Shown: positions 1-9,074 of the stretch, one piece after another
Position numbering within the stretch: the first letter of the stretch is position 1
Layout of the letters: every line of letters starts with the position of its first letter
Source: Glycomyces sp040645615
GTDB lineage: Bacteria > Actinomycetota > Actinomycetes > Mycobacteriales > Micromonosporaceae
Reading direction: 5' to 3'
Length of the DNA stretch: 64,000 nucleotides
Assembly (NCBI RefSeq): GCF_040645615.1
Contig: NZ_JBEYYO010000022.1
Location: 36,023-100,022 of the forward strand
The notes under the pieces: model-generated
What the model saw: only the letters and a program-made list of their open reading frames with translations
Database searches by the model: none
Told to the model about the DNA's origin: nothing
Position numbers and translations under genes: made by a program

Positions 1-65
1 ACGCGGGTTCGAGTCACTGGGCGCGCCACGGTACCTTGAGGGCGGGAATATGAAGGAGTTGTCTA

Positions 66-1964
66 GTGGTGTATGACCAGAACCGTCCGGATGAGCCGCA
101 GCGTCCGAGCGGGGAGGACCGTCCGGCCCGCAGGCGCATCGGCAGGTCGTGGGGCCCGCCCACCGAGGAGGCTCCCGACCCCGCGGAGGAGGCCCGCCAG
201 CCGATGGGGCAGGCGCCCGAGCAGTACCGCTTCGATCCCGACCGCGGCCGCCGCCACCGCTACAGCGAGGACCCGACGGGGCAGATGCCGAACGTCGAGA
301 TCGCCGAGACCGGCCCCAGCGTCCCCGCCACCCGCCGCCCTTCGCCCGGCGACCAGTTCGAACCCATCCCGCAGGCCCCCCAGACGCCGCAGGCCCAGCA
401 CCCGGAGCAGCAGCCGTCGCCGTTCGCGCCGCCAGGTGCGAACCAGGAGCGGAGTGCGCCGCCAGGTGCGAACCAAGAGCGGAGTGCGCCGCCTGGTGCG
501 AACCCGAACGGCTCCGGTCCGATCCAAGATCGGAACACCCCGCCGGCGGCGAACCCGAACGGCTCCGGTCCGATCCAAGATCGGAACACCCCGCCAGCGG
601 CGAACCAGAACGCCCCCGCCTCGAACCACGACCGCCCGGCCCCGCCCGCGGCGCAGTCATTCGCGCCCCCGCAGCAGGACCAGGCCGCCCCGGATTTCGG
701 TGCGCCCCAGCAGCACCCCGGTTACAGCGCCCCGCCCGCGTCCGCCGACTTCACGCCCCAGCAGCCGAACCAGGCCCCGCAGCAGGACTTCGGCGTCCCC
801 CAGCAGCCCGCGCCGGACTTCGGGGTCCCGCAGCAGTTCAGCGCCCCCGCGCCCCAAAGCGCGCCGCCGCAGAACTTCGCGCCTCCCGCGACGCCCGCGA
901 ACCCGCAGTACAGCTCCCCGCCCGAGCCGAGCGCGCCGCAGACCTTCGCCGCGCTCCCCGGCGCCGCGCAGGAATACAGCGCCCCGGCCCCGCCCACTCC
1001 GCAGGAGGCCCCGGTCCCGCCGCAGGTCGACCCCCACACCGGCCCGATCGAGATGCCGCCCCAGCAGCCGCCGGCCGTCCAGCACACGCCGGTCCACCAG
1101 TTGCCGATCCCGGCGAACGAGCAGCAGACCGACCAGTTCCCGATCGTGCAGCAGCCGGTCACCGAGGTCTCACCCGAGGCCGTCCCCAGCCCGCCGGTCA
1201 CCGAGCAGGCCGCGCTGCGCACCCCGCCGCAGCACCGGCCCCCGGTCGCCGAGCCCACCCCGCCCGCGACGGTCGAGAAGCCCGCGCCCCTGCCCGCCCC
1301 GGCCGAGGACCCCGAGTCCGCGCGCCTGGTGGACGCGGTCCGCGGCGTGCCCGGTGTGCGCGATGCCTTCCACGTCACCGGCCCCGACGGCGCCTCCAGT
1401 CTCAGGCTCGAACTCGAAGAGGGTGTCGACCCCGACGAGGTCCACGCCGTGGTCTCGCGCGTCGTGGCCGAGCAGCGCGCCGTCGAACCCGGCCCCCAGT
1501 CCGCCGACGAACCCGGCAGGCAGATCCAAGGCGCGCAACTGCACACGCCCGTCGAGACCACCGCCGAAGTCGACCTCCCCGACGTCGGCCCCGTGGAACT
1601 GCGGCGCGTCGAGATCGAGTCCGCCGGCCTCGAAGCCGAAGTGAGCGTCACCCTCGCCCTCGGCGGCGGCGAGTCCACCGGCAAGGTCGCCGTACCGCCG
1701 ATCGACTGGCACATTCAGCACGCCGCCGCGCAGGCCACAGTGGAGGCGTTGCGGCCGCGCCTGGGCGCGAACGACGTGCGCGTCGAGGTCGAGCACGCCT
1801 CGATCGTGGCCACCGGGCCGGTCAAGACCGCCGTGGTGGTCATCCTCTGGCTCGACGGCCAGGCCGTGCGCCGCCTCTCCGGGGCCTCCGTGGTGACCGC
1901 GGAGCGTTCGCGCGCAGTCGTTTCGGCTACTTTGGGCGCGCTCGCCGCCGAGGTGGCACACTAG
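66..1964 (+). CDS. Pro/Gln-rich hypothetical protein with conserved C-terminal domain
   Basis: A 632-residue protein in two parts. Residues 1 to about 410 are low complexity, rich in Pro, Gln, Ala and Asn, with internal repeats (SAPPGANQER twice, then a 17-residue unit ending GPIQDRN twice). Residues 410-632 look like a folded alpha/beta region rich in Val, Glu and Asp, without a motif I can name. There is no signal peptide or membrane segment. AAGGAG at 53-58 lies 7 nt before GTG 66; GTG 69 and ATG 75 (another frame) are alternatives. The stop is 5 nt before the next ATG, so it is probably co-transcribed with the hydrolase. The neighbours downstream (hydrolase, DUF3152, MoeZ) form an actinobacterial group. 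Function unknown; the disordered N-terminus suggests a scaffold or interaction role, which is inference. Confidence 0.8.
   Translation: MVYDQNRPDEPQRPSGEDRPARRRIGRSWGPPTEEAPDPAEEARQPMGQAPEQYRFDPDRGRRHRYSEDPTGQMPNVEIAETGPSVPATRRPSPGDQFEPIPQAPQTPQAQHPEQQPSPFAPPGANQERSAPPGANQERSAPPGANPNGSGPIQDRNTPPAANPNGSGPIQDRNTPPAANQNAPASNHDRPAPPAAQSFAPPQQDQAAPDFGAPQQHPGYSAPPASADFTPQQPNQAPQQDFGVPQQPAPDFGVPQQFSAPAPQSAPPQNFAPPATPANPQYSSPPEPSAPQTFAALPGAAQEYSAPAPPTPQEAPVPPQVDPHTGPIEMPPQQPPAVQHTPVHQLPIPANEQQTDQFPIVQQPVTEVSPEAVPSPPVTEQAALRTPPQHRPPVAEPTPPATVEKPAPLPAPAEDPESARLVDAVRGVPGVRDAFHVTGPDGASSLRLELEEGVDPDEVHAVVSRVVAEQRAVEPGPQSADEPGRQIQGAQLHTPVETTAEVDLPDVGPVELRRVEIESAGLEAEVSVTLALGGGESTGKVAVPPIDWHIQHAAAQATVEALRPRLGANDVRVEVEHASIVATGPVKTAVVVILWLDGQAVRRLSGASVVTAERSRAVVSATLGALAAEVAH
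431..603 (+). repeat. In-frame tandem repeats in the Pro/Gln-rich coding region
   Basis: Two adjoining tandem repeats lie in the coding sequence. A 30-nt unit starts at 431, 461 and (diverged, shortened) 491. A 51-nt unit starts at 501 and 552 and is almost identical between copies. Both periods are multiples of three, so copy-number change keeps the frame and only alters the length of the disordered segment. Confidence 0.85.
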
Positions 1965-1969
1965 CTCCC

Positions 1970-2959
1970 ATGAAACGGGCACGGCTGGCAGACGCCGACG
2001 GGGTGCGCAACCCCGAGCGTCCGCACCCGCCGTGGCCCGGTATAGAACACCAGCTCAGCCGCCGCAGGCTCTTCATCAGGCACACCCCGTCGACCGCGCC
2101 CGGCGCGGAGCCGGCGGTGTTCGTGCACGGCCTCGGCGGCTCGGCGCAGAACTGGACCGACCTGGCCGACGCGCTCTCCGACCGCCTCGCCCCCGACGCG
2201 GTCGACCTGCCCGGATTCGGCCACTCCGCGCCGGCCCCGCGTGTCACGATCCCGCTGCTGGCCCGCGACGTGGCCGCCTGGATCGAGGAGTCCGGACGCG
2301 GCCCGGTCCACCTCGCCGGGCACTCGCTCGGCGGCGCGGTCGCGGTCTACCTCGCGGCCACGCGGCCCGCGCTGGTCCGCACCCTCACGCTCATCTCGCC
2401 CGCGATGCCCTTCGCGAACCCCCGCCGCTCCCACCAGTCCCGCTTCGTGCCGATGCTGGCCGTGCCCAACATGGCCTGGTTCGCCGACCGCGCGATGCGC
2501 TCGCGCACCCCCGAGCAGGTCGTCGACGACATCATCCTCGGCACCTGGGCCGATCCTGACCTCATCCACCCCCAGCGCCGCGAGGAGGCCATCGAGGAGG
2601 CCCGCCGCCGCCTCTCGGTCCCCTGGAACTCCCGCGCCTACATCCAGACCTACCGCGGCCTCATGGCCTCGTTCTTCCAGGCGTTCGTGCCCGGCACCCA
2701 CTCGCTGTGGCGCCTGGCCCGGGAGCTCCAGTGCCCCGCGCTCGTGGTGTGGGGCAAGCAGGACCGCGTGATCGACGTGCGCCAGGCCCCGCCCACGGCT
2801 CTGGCGATCCCCGACTCGCGGCTGCTCATCCTCGACCAGACCGGCCATGTGGCGATGATGGAGCGCACCCAGGCGGTCGCGCGCGCGATGGCGGCGATGT
2901 TCGACGAGGTCAGCGACGGTGTAGCAGACGATTCGCGTGACGTGCTGTCCGCATTGTGA
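1970..2959 (+). CDS. Alpha/beta-fold hydrolase
   Basis: A 329-residue alpha/beta hydrolase. An oxyanion-hole HG lies in VHGLGG near residue 53, the nucleophile elbow is GHSLGG with Ser119, the acid is probably the Asp in GKQDRVID, and the catalytic His is in TGHVAMME near the C-terminus. A lid region of about 100 residues separates strands 6 and 7. There is no signal peptide, so it is cytoplasmic. The same frame is open far upstream inside the preceding gene, but that part is a shadow; ATG 1970, 5 nt after the previous stop, is the sensible start. The substrate cannot be told from sequence; esterase, haloalkane dehalogenase-like or C-C hydrolase activities are all possible. Confidence 0.88.
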   Translation: MKRARLADADGVRNPERPHPPWPGIEHQLSRRRLFIRHTPSTAPGAEPAVFVHGLGGSAQNWTDLADALSDRLAPDAVDLPGFGHSAPAPRVTIPLLARDVAAWIEESGRGPVHLAGHSLGGAVAVYLAATRPALVRTLTLISPAMPFANPRRSHQSRFVPMLAVPNMAWFADRAMRSRTPEQVVDDIILGTWADPDLIHPQRREEAIEEARRRLSVPWNSRAYIQTYRGLMASFFQAFVPGTHSLWRLARELQCPALVVWGKQDRVIDVRQAPPTALAIPDSRLLILDQTGHVAMMERTQAVARAMAAMFDEVSDGVADDSRDVLSAL

Positions 2960-3028
2960 ACTCGAATCAGACCACACAAAAACCGGGGCCGGGCCTGTCA
3001 GGGCCCCAGTTGTCCTAGACTCGCCGGT

Positions 3029-3880
3029 GTGACCGAAGGACGGCTGGATCGCAATCGCAGGCTCCGCAGGAGGCGCCGTTTCGTGTTCTTCGCGATCCTG
3101 GTCCTCATGGCGGGCGCGGGCCTCTACTTCGCGCTCGGTCCGACCGACGACGAGCGCCCGCAGGCCCTCGACGAGGACGAGCAGATCCCGCCCAGCTCGG
3201 TCGCGGCCCCGCTGCCTTCCGAGGACGGCGTGCTGCTGGCCGAACCCGAGCCCGAACCGGACGTGACCCCGCCGCTGTACTTCTCGGGCTCCGGCACCTG
3301 GACGTACGCGACCCCGGCCGACGCCGAAGTGTTCGGCACCGCCGGGACGCTCCTGACCTACGACGTGGCCGTCGAGAACGGCCTCGAACTCGACGCCGCC
3401 GAGTTCTCCGAGTTCGTGCACGCCACGCTCGCCGACCCGCGCTCGTGGACCGCCGGCGGCGGCTGGCGCTTCCAGCAGGTCCCCGGCGGCGGCGGCGCGG
3501 ACTTCACGATCTACCTCGCCAGCCCCGAGCAGCGCGCCTACCTGTGCGGCTCGCAGAACACCACGGTCTCGTGCCGCAACGGCGACAACGTCGTCATCAA
3601 CTCGGCCCGCTGGATCACCGGCGTGGACCACTGGGACGACACGCTCGACGCCTACCGCCAGTACGCGGTGAACCACGAGGTCGGCCACCGGCTCGGCCTC
3701 GGCCACGAGGTCTGCCCGGCCGAAGGCGAGCCCTCGCCGGTGATGGCCCAGCAGACCTTCCAGCTCGCCGGCTGCACCGGGAACTCCTGGCCCTTCCCCG
3801 ACGGCGAGACCTACCTGTCGGGCCCGGCGGGGGACTACAACGGCCCCGACCTCCCGCCCGACGACTTCGTCGACCGCTAG
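3029..3880 (+). CDS. DUF3152 family membrane-anchored zinc-protease-like protein
   Basis: A 283-residue protein with a basic N-terminus (RRLRRRRR), one membrane segment at about residues 15-35, an acidic/Pro-rich linker to residue 90, and an extracytoplasmic domain. That domain carries HEVGHRLGLGH (His216, Glu217, His220, His226), the HExxHxxGxxH zinc site of metzincins. Four cysteines in the last third could form disulfides. This matches the actinobacterial DUF3152 family, whose proteolytic role is predicted rather than shown. GTG 3029 is chosen because TAGACT at 3016-3021 lies 7 nt upstream with no ribosome-binding site, the pattern of a leaderless transcript. The second Arg cluster before the hydrophobic segment fits an N-in, C-out orientation. 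Confidence 0.85.
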   Translation: MTEGRLDRNRRLRRRRRFVFFAILVLMAGAGLYFALGPTDDERPQALDEDEQIPPSSVAAPLPSEDGVLLAEPEPEPDVTPPLYFSGSGTWTYATPADAEVFGTAGTLLTYDVAVENGLELDAAEFSEFVHATLADPRSWTAGGGWRFQQVPGGGGADFTIYLASPEQRAYLCGSQNTTVSCRNGDNVVINSARWITGVDHWDDTLDAYRQYAVNHEVGHRLGLGHEVCPAEGEPSPVMAQQTFQLAGCTGNSWPFPDGETYLSGPAGDYNGPDLPPDDFVDR

Positions 3881-3979
3881 CGTCCCACAGAACGGGACGA
3901 TCCGTCCCACGCGCGTGAAGCGCCGCACACCGCGCTTCCCGGTGGAATATCCACACCGTGGACGGGCATTATTGGAGGC

Positions 3980-5158
3980 ATGAGTTTGCCGCCGCTGGTC
4001 GAACCAGCCTCCGAGCTGTCGGTCGACGAGGTGCGCCGCTATTCGCGCCACCTCATCATTCCCGACGTCGCCATGGACGGTCAGAAACGACTCAAGAACG
4101 CCAAGGTGCTGTGTGTGGGCGCGGGCGGCCTCGGGTCCCCCACCCTGATGTACCTGGCCGCGGCCGGGGTCGGCACGATCGGCATCGCCGAGTTCGACAC
4201 GGTCGACGAGTCGAACCTCCAGCGCCAGATCATCCACGGCCAGTCCGACATCGGGCGCCCCAAGTCCGAGTCCGCGGCGGCCTCGATCCGCGAGATCAAC
4301 CCGTACGTCGACGTCGTCATCCACAACCAGGTGCTCGACAACGACAACGTGTTCGAGGTCTTCGAGCCGTACGACCTCATCATCGACGGCACCGACAACT
4401 TCGCCACCCGCTACATGGTCAACGACGCGGCCGTCCTGTCGGGCAAGCCCTACGTGTGGGGCTCGATCTTCCGCTTCGACGGCCAGGCCAGCGTGTTCTG
4501 GGCCGACCAGGGCCCGTGCTACCGCTGCCTCTACCCCGAGCCCCCGCCGCCGGGCATGGTGCCCAGCTGCGCCGAGGGCGGCGTGCTCGGCGTCCTGTGC
4601 GCCTCGATCGGCGCGATCCAGACCACCGAGGCCATCAAGCTGCTCACCGGCATCGGCGACCCGCTGGTCGGCTCGCTCATGGTCTACGACGCGCTCGAGA
4701 TGACCTACCGCAAGATCAAGGTCCGCAAGGACCCGAACTGCGCGGTGTGCGGTCCGAACGCGACGGTCACCGAGCTCATCGACTACGAGGACTTCTGCGG
4801 TTCGGTCACCGACGAGGCCGCCGAGGCGGTCGTGGGCTCCACGATCACCGCGCGCGAGCTCGCCGAGTGGATCAAGGAGGGCCGCGACATCGACCTCATC
4901 GACGTGCGCGAGCCCGCCGAGTACGAGATCGTGCGCATCCCCGGTTCGCGGCTGATTCCCAAGGGGGAGATCGTGTCCGGTGCGGCGCTGTCGCAGCTGC
5001 CCACCGAGCGCCAGGCCGTGTTCTACTGCAAGGCGGGCGTGCGCTCGGCCGAGGCGCTGGCCGCGGCCAAGGCCGCCGGCCTCAAGAACGCGGTCCACGT
5101 CCAGGGCGGCGTGCTCGGCTGGATCAACCAGGTCGACCCGAGCCTGCCGGCCTACTAG
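3980..5158 (+). CDS. moeZ: Adenylyltransferase/sulfurtransferase MoeZ
   Basis: A 392-residue fusion of an E1-like ThiF/MoeB domain (about 20-265) and a C-terminal rhodanese domain (about 280-392). Visible are the ATP-binding GAGGLGS at 47-53, DGTDN at 136-140, the CxxC pairs Cys180/Cys183 and Cys254/Cys257 for structural zinc, and the rhodanese active-site Cys350 in YCKAGVRS. Such proteins adenylate the C-terminal glycine of sulfur carriers (CysO, MoaD) and turn it into a thiocarboxylate. Its likely partners in this window are CysO, Mec and CysM at 61.8-63.7 kb. A CATTAT -10-like box is 7 nt before ATG 3980, and GGAGG is almost against the start, so initiation may be leaderless. A strong hairpin follows the stop. 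Confidence 0.95.
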   Translation: MSLPPLVEPASELSVDEVRRYSRHLIIPDVAMDGQKRLKNAKVLCVGAGGLGSPTLMYLAAAGVGTIGIAEFDTVDESNLQRQIIHGQSDIGRPKSESAAASIREINPYVDVVIHNQVLDNDNVFEVFEPYDLIIDGTDNFATRYMVNDAAVLSGKPYVWGSIFRFDGQASVFWADQGPCYRCLYPEPPPPGMVPSCAEGGVLGVLCASIGAIQTTEAIKLLTGIGDPLVGSLMVYDALEMTYRKIKVRKDPNCAVCGPNATVTELIDYEDFCGSVTDEAAEAVVGSTITARELAEWIKEGRDIDLIDVREPAEYEIVRIPGSRLIPKGEIVSGAALSQLPTERQAVFYCKAGVRSAEALAAAKAAGLKNAVHVQGGVLGWINQVDPSLPAY

Positions 5159-5169
5159 AACCACTCCAC

Positions 5170-5201
5170 AAAGGGCGTACAGCTTTCGCTGTACGCCCTT
5201 T
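5170..5201 (+). terminator. Rho-independent-type terminator after moeZ
   Basis: A perfect 14-bp stem (5170-5183 with 5188-5201) with a TTTC loop, ending in a short T run. It sits 11 nt after the moeZ stop. Confidence 0.85.
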
Positions 5202-5311
5202 GCCGTGCTTTCGGTTGCTTCGAGGCGGTATGAGATTCCAGACAGGCTCCGTGCGTCGAATCCGCTCGTGAGGCATTGACTCCTCCTTGACCGATTCCCT
5301 AGCCTTGCACG

Positions 5312-6199
5312 ATGATCCGCAAAAGTGAAGCAAGCTCTCTTCGCCTGCGCCCGTCCCGTCGCGCACTCCTGCTCGGCGTCCCCGCGGCGGCCGTCCTCAT
5401 CGGAGGCGGCGCGGTCGCCACGGTGGCGGCAAACGCGGAGGACGGCCTCGGCTCGATGTTCGGGCCCTCCCGTGAGGAACTCGAAGCGGAGCTCGCGGCC
5501 CGGATCGACGAGTACCTGGCCCAGAGCGGCACCGCGGTGGAGGCCTCGGTCGCGATCGAGCGCGGCGACGTGCGCCTGGACTACAACCCCGGCCAGACCC
5601 ACATCACCGCCTCCATCGTCAAGGTCGAGATCCTCGCGATGGTCCAGCAGTACTGGGGCTCGGTGGACGCCATCCCCGCCGACCACCGGGACCTGTTGGA
5701 GCGCATGATCACCGAGTCCGACAACGGCGCGGCCAACACGCTCTACAACTACCTCGGCGGCGCGGCGGCCCTGGAGGCCGCCCACGAGCGCTACGGCCTC
5801 TCGAACACCACATTGGACCCCGACGGCCGCTGGGGCGTCGGCTGGTCCAGCGCTTCCGACCAGCTCATCATCACCGACCTCAACCTCTACGAAGGCGTCC
5901 TCGACACCGCCCAGACCGACCTCGCCAGGCATCTCATGGGCAACGTGATCGAAGACCAGGCCTGGGGCATCTCCGCCGCCGCAAGGGAAGGCGAGACCGT
6001 CTGGCTCAAGAACGGCTGGGACGTCGAAGCCCAACTCGACGGCCTCTGGGTCGTCAACTCCATCGGCGTCCTCGCCGGAGACTCAAGCACCCCAACCAAA
6101 CTCGCCATCCTCACCAGCGGCGCGGTAGACGACATCGAAGGCATCCCAGTAGTAGAGGAAATCGCCAAGATCGCCAGAGAGGTCATCGAAACCGCCTGA
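5312..6199 (+). CDS. Exported class A beta-lactamase-like serine hydrolase (copy 1)
   Basis: A 295-residue protein with SRRALLL at 15-21 before a hydrophobic stretch to residue 40, a Tat-like signal. The penicillin-binding fold motifs are present: SIVK (Ser101-Lys104), SDN (136-138), and KNGWD in place of the usual KTG. The general-base Glu of true class A beta-lactamases (ExxLN) is not evident, so penicillin hydrolysis is doubtful; a peptidoglycan or ester hydrolase is more likely. TAGCCT lies 6 nt before ATG 5312 with no ribosome-binding site, as in a leaderless transcript. It is a paralogue of the next gene, with matching motifs, spacing and upstream sequence, so the pair arose by duplication. 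Confidence 0.85.
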   Translation: MIRKSEASSLRLRPSRRALLLGVPAAAVLIGGGAVATVAANAEDGLGSMFGPSREELEAELAARIDEYLAQSGTAVEASVAIERGDVRLDYNPGQTHITASIVKVEILAMVQQYWGSVDAIPADHRDLLERMITESDNGAANTLYNYLGGAAALEAAHERYGLSNTTLDPDGRWGVGWSSASDQLIITDLNLYEGVLDTAQTDLARHLMGNVIEDQAWGISAAAREGETVWLKNGWDVEAQLDGLWVVNSIGVLAGDSSTPTKLAILTSGAVDDIEGIPVVEEIAKIAREVIETA

Positions 6200-6336
6200 T
6201 CGGATTCGGCGCGAGCGGGCGGCCTGCCACCCCCGCTCACGCCGAATCGGCAGGGTCCCCATCAGACGGAAGAATCGGCCCTTGATTGGCCACACGGACT
6301 ATTGTGAGAATTGCACGGATTCCGTAGCCTGGCTTG

Positions 6337-7212
6337 ATGATTCGGCACGACCACCCCCACGCACTCCTTCAGCGCCCCCGCCCCTCTCGGCGTCTGGTAC
6401 TCAGGTCCGTCCTGCCCGCGGCCGCCGCGCTCGCCGGCGCGACCGCCTGGCAGAGCGCGGCACAGGCTCAGGGCCCCACCGACGCTGCGCTCTCCGTGGA
6501 GCTCTTCGAACGCGTCGAGGCCTACCGCGCGACCACGGGCACGCAGATGGAGGCCTCGGTGGTGGTCTCGCGCGGATCGCGCCTGGTGAGCACCTACGCC
6601 CGCAGAATCCACGACACGGCCTCGGTCGTGAAATTGGAGATCCTGCTGATGCTCCTGGAGAAGTACAGCTCGATGGCCGCGATTCCGCAGCTGAGAAAAG
6701 ACCAGGCGCGCAACATGATCGTCTGGTCGGACAACGACGCGACCACGGCGCTCTACAACTTCCTCGGCGGCTGCGACGCGCTCAAGGCCGCGCATGTCCG
6801 CTACAAGCTCACGTACACGAAGTCCTCACCGGACTGCCGGTGGGGCCTGACCACGACCAACGCGGGCGACCCGATCCTGGTGCTCAAGGAGCTGCTCTCC
6901 AAGGGCCGGCTCTCGCAGGAGAAGGTCGACTACGTCCGCTGGCTCATGGGCGGCGTGGCCTACGTCCAGGCCTGGGGCATCCGCGCCGCCGTGCGCGAGG
7001 GCGAGAAGTCGCTGGTCAAGAACGGCTGGGACACCCGGGCGTCCCTCGGGGGCCTGTGGGTCGTCCACTCTGTCGGCGCCATCGCCAGGCCGGGTAAGGA
7101 GGACATCCGCATGTCGATCCTGACCAGCAAGGCTCCCAACCAGACCAAGGGCATCGCGATGGTCGAGGAGATCGCCAAGATCACCCGCTCGGTGATCGAC
7201 AAGGCGGTCTAG
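6337..7212 (+). CDS. Exported class A beta-lactamase-like serine hydrolase (copy 2)
   Basis: A 291-residue paralogue of the preceding gene. SRRLVLR at 17-23 followed by a hydrophobic stretch and AQA gives a Tat-like signal peptide. Active-site motifs are SVVK (Ser96-Lys99), SDN in WSDNDAT, and KNGWD instead of KTG. As with copy 1, a class A ExxLN deacylation motif is not obvious. ATG 6337 is chosen over TTG 6334 because TAGCCT ends about 6 nt upstream, giving a leaderless start like that of copy 1; 'TAGCCT' then 'ATGATTCGG/ATGATCCGC' is shared between the two promoters. Cell-wall location is inferred. Codon use matches its surroundings, giving no sign of recent transfer. Confidence 0.85.
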   Translation: MIRHDHPHALLQRPRPSRRLVLRSVLPAAAALAGATAWQSAAQAQGPTDAALSVELFERVEAYRATTGTQMEASVVVSRGSRLVSTYARRIHDTASVVKLEILLMLLEKYSSMAAIPQLRKDQARNMIVWSDNDATTALYNFLGGCDALKAAHVRYKLTYTKSSPDCRWGLTTTNAGDPILVLKELLSKGRLSQEKVDYVRWLMGGVAYVQAWGIRAAVREGEKSLVKNGWDTRASLGGLWVVHSVGAIARPGKEDIRMSILTSKAPNQTKGIAMVEEIAKITRSVIDKAV

Positions 7213-7219
7213 CGGCGAA

Positions 7220-7247
7220 ACGGCCCGGACCGAATGGTCCGGGCCGT
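7220..7247. terminator. Bidirectional hairpin between convergent serine hydrolase and ahcY
   Basis: A perfect 12-bp stem (7220-7231 with 7236-7247) around a GAAT loop, between two convergent genes. It probably ends both transcripts. Confidence 0.8.
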
Positions 7248-7261
7248 GTGTCGCTATAGGA

Positions 7262-8707
<1,446 letters not shown>

Positions 8708-8850
8708 GCCTGAAATGCTACGCGCCGCCCCCGGAGTCCCCCGCCAACGCCGCAGTGGCGGCCGACACGTACGAAACCGCAGGTGAGAGCCACGTCAATC
8801 CCTGAGGCGAGTGACACGGAAAAAATATCCGGCGCAACCCGTGTTTCTGC

Positions 8851-8878
8851 TTGACACTGCTGAGGCGTTGAGTAATAT
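8851..8878 (+). promoter_or_regulatory. Near-consensus housekeeping promoter for candidate RNA
   Basis: TTGACA at 8851-8856 and TAATAT at 8873-8878 are separated by 16 nt. This is one of the best sigma-70-type matches in the window and predicts initiation near 8885. Its strength is out of proportion for an ordinary acetyltransferase gene. Confidence 0.75.
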
Positions 8879-8884
8879 TGCAGA

Positions 8885-9004
8885 TACGCAGCGTCACGGA
8901 GATGCGGGAAGGCCCACAGGGTCGGAACCTTCACCGAGACGCCGGGGAATACCAAACCGGGGGGAGTGCCGGGCGGTCTGGGGTGGCCGCCCGGCACATT
9001 TTCG
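8885..9004 (+). ncRNA. Candidate small structured RNA or attenuated leader
   Basis: The predicted transcript of about 120 nt starts after a near-consensus promoter and ends with an 11-bp hairpin (8966-8976 with 8987-8997) followed by ATTTTCG, an intrinsic-terminator shape. The body can pair GCGTC (8891-8895) with GACGC (8938-8942), enclosing further short helices such as CCC/GGG near 8913-8921. Two CCGGGG tracts at 8943-8948 and 8957-8962 could compete with the right arm of the terminator. I compared it by eye with 5S, SRP RNA, 6C RNA, c-di-AMP, SAM-IV, cobalamin, ZTP and T-box patterns and found no match. It could be an independent small RNA or a regulated leader of the GNAT gene. Identity unknown. 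Confidence 0.5.
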
Positions 9005-9074
9005 TGCCCGGGCTTCTCCGTGTTCCCGTAATTCGATTGCGCCCACCTCTCGGGTACGAGACCGTACAGGGACC

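Larger units (their letters stand above)
8708..9074 (+). other. Intergenic region between ahcY and the GNAT gene
   Basis: A 367-nt divergent intergenic region. The left part holds the ahcY promoter (TAGCAT just before its ATG). The middle holds a near-consensus rightward promoter, and the right half a structured transcript ending in a terminator-like hairpin; both are listed separately. About 70 nt lie between that hairpin and the GNAT start. No coding sequence of its own is supported. Confidence 0.7.

Noticed and set aside
1..45. T-loop-like GGTTCGAGTC at the left edge, suggesting the 3' end of a tRNA
   Set aside because: The flanking bases do not pair into a T stem and no acceptor end with CCA follows in the right place.
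431..603. Possible CRISPR-like array
   Set aside because: The units are contiguous coding repeats without unique spacers.
1961..6034. A 4-kb open frame on the minus strand
   Set aside because: It runs opposite four well-supported plus-strand genes; its product is low-complexity Arg/Gly/Ala, typical of a GC-rich antisense frame.
8708..8870. SAH riboswitch upstream of ahcY
   Set aside because: The SAH aptamer consensus is absent and ahcY looks leaderless, leaving no room for it.
8885..9004. Assignment of the structured RNA to 5S, SRP, c-di-AMP, SAM-IV, ZTP or T-box RNA
   Set aside because: Conserved core bases of each class are missing; left unassigned.
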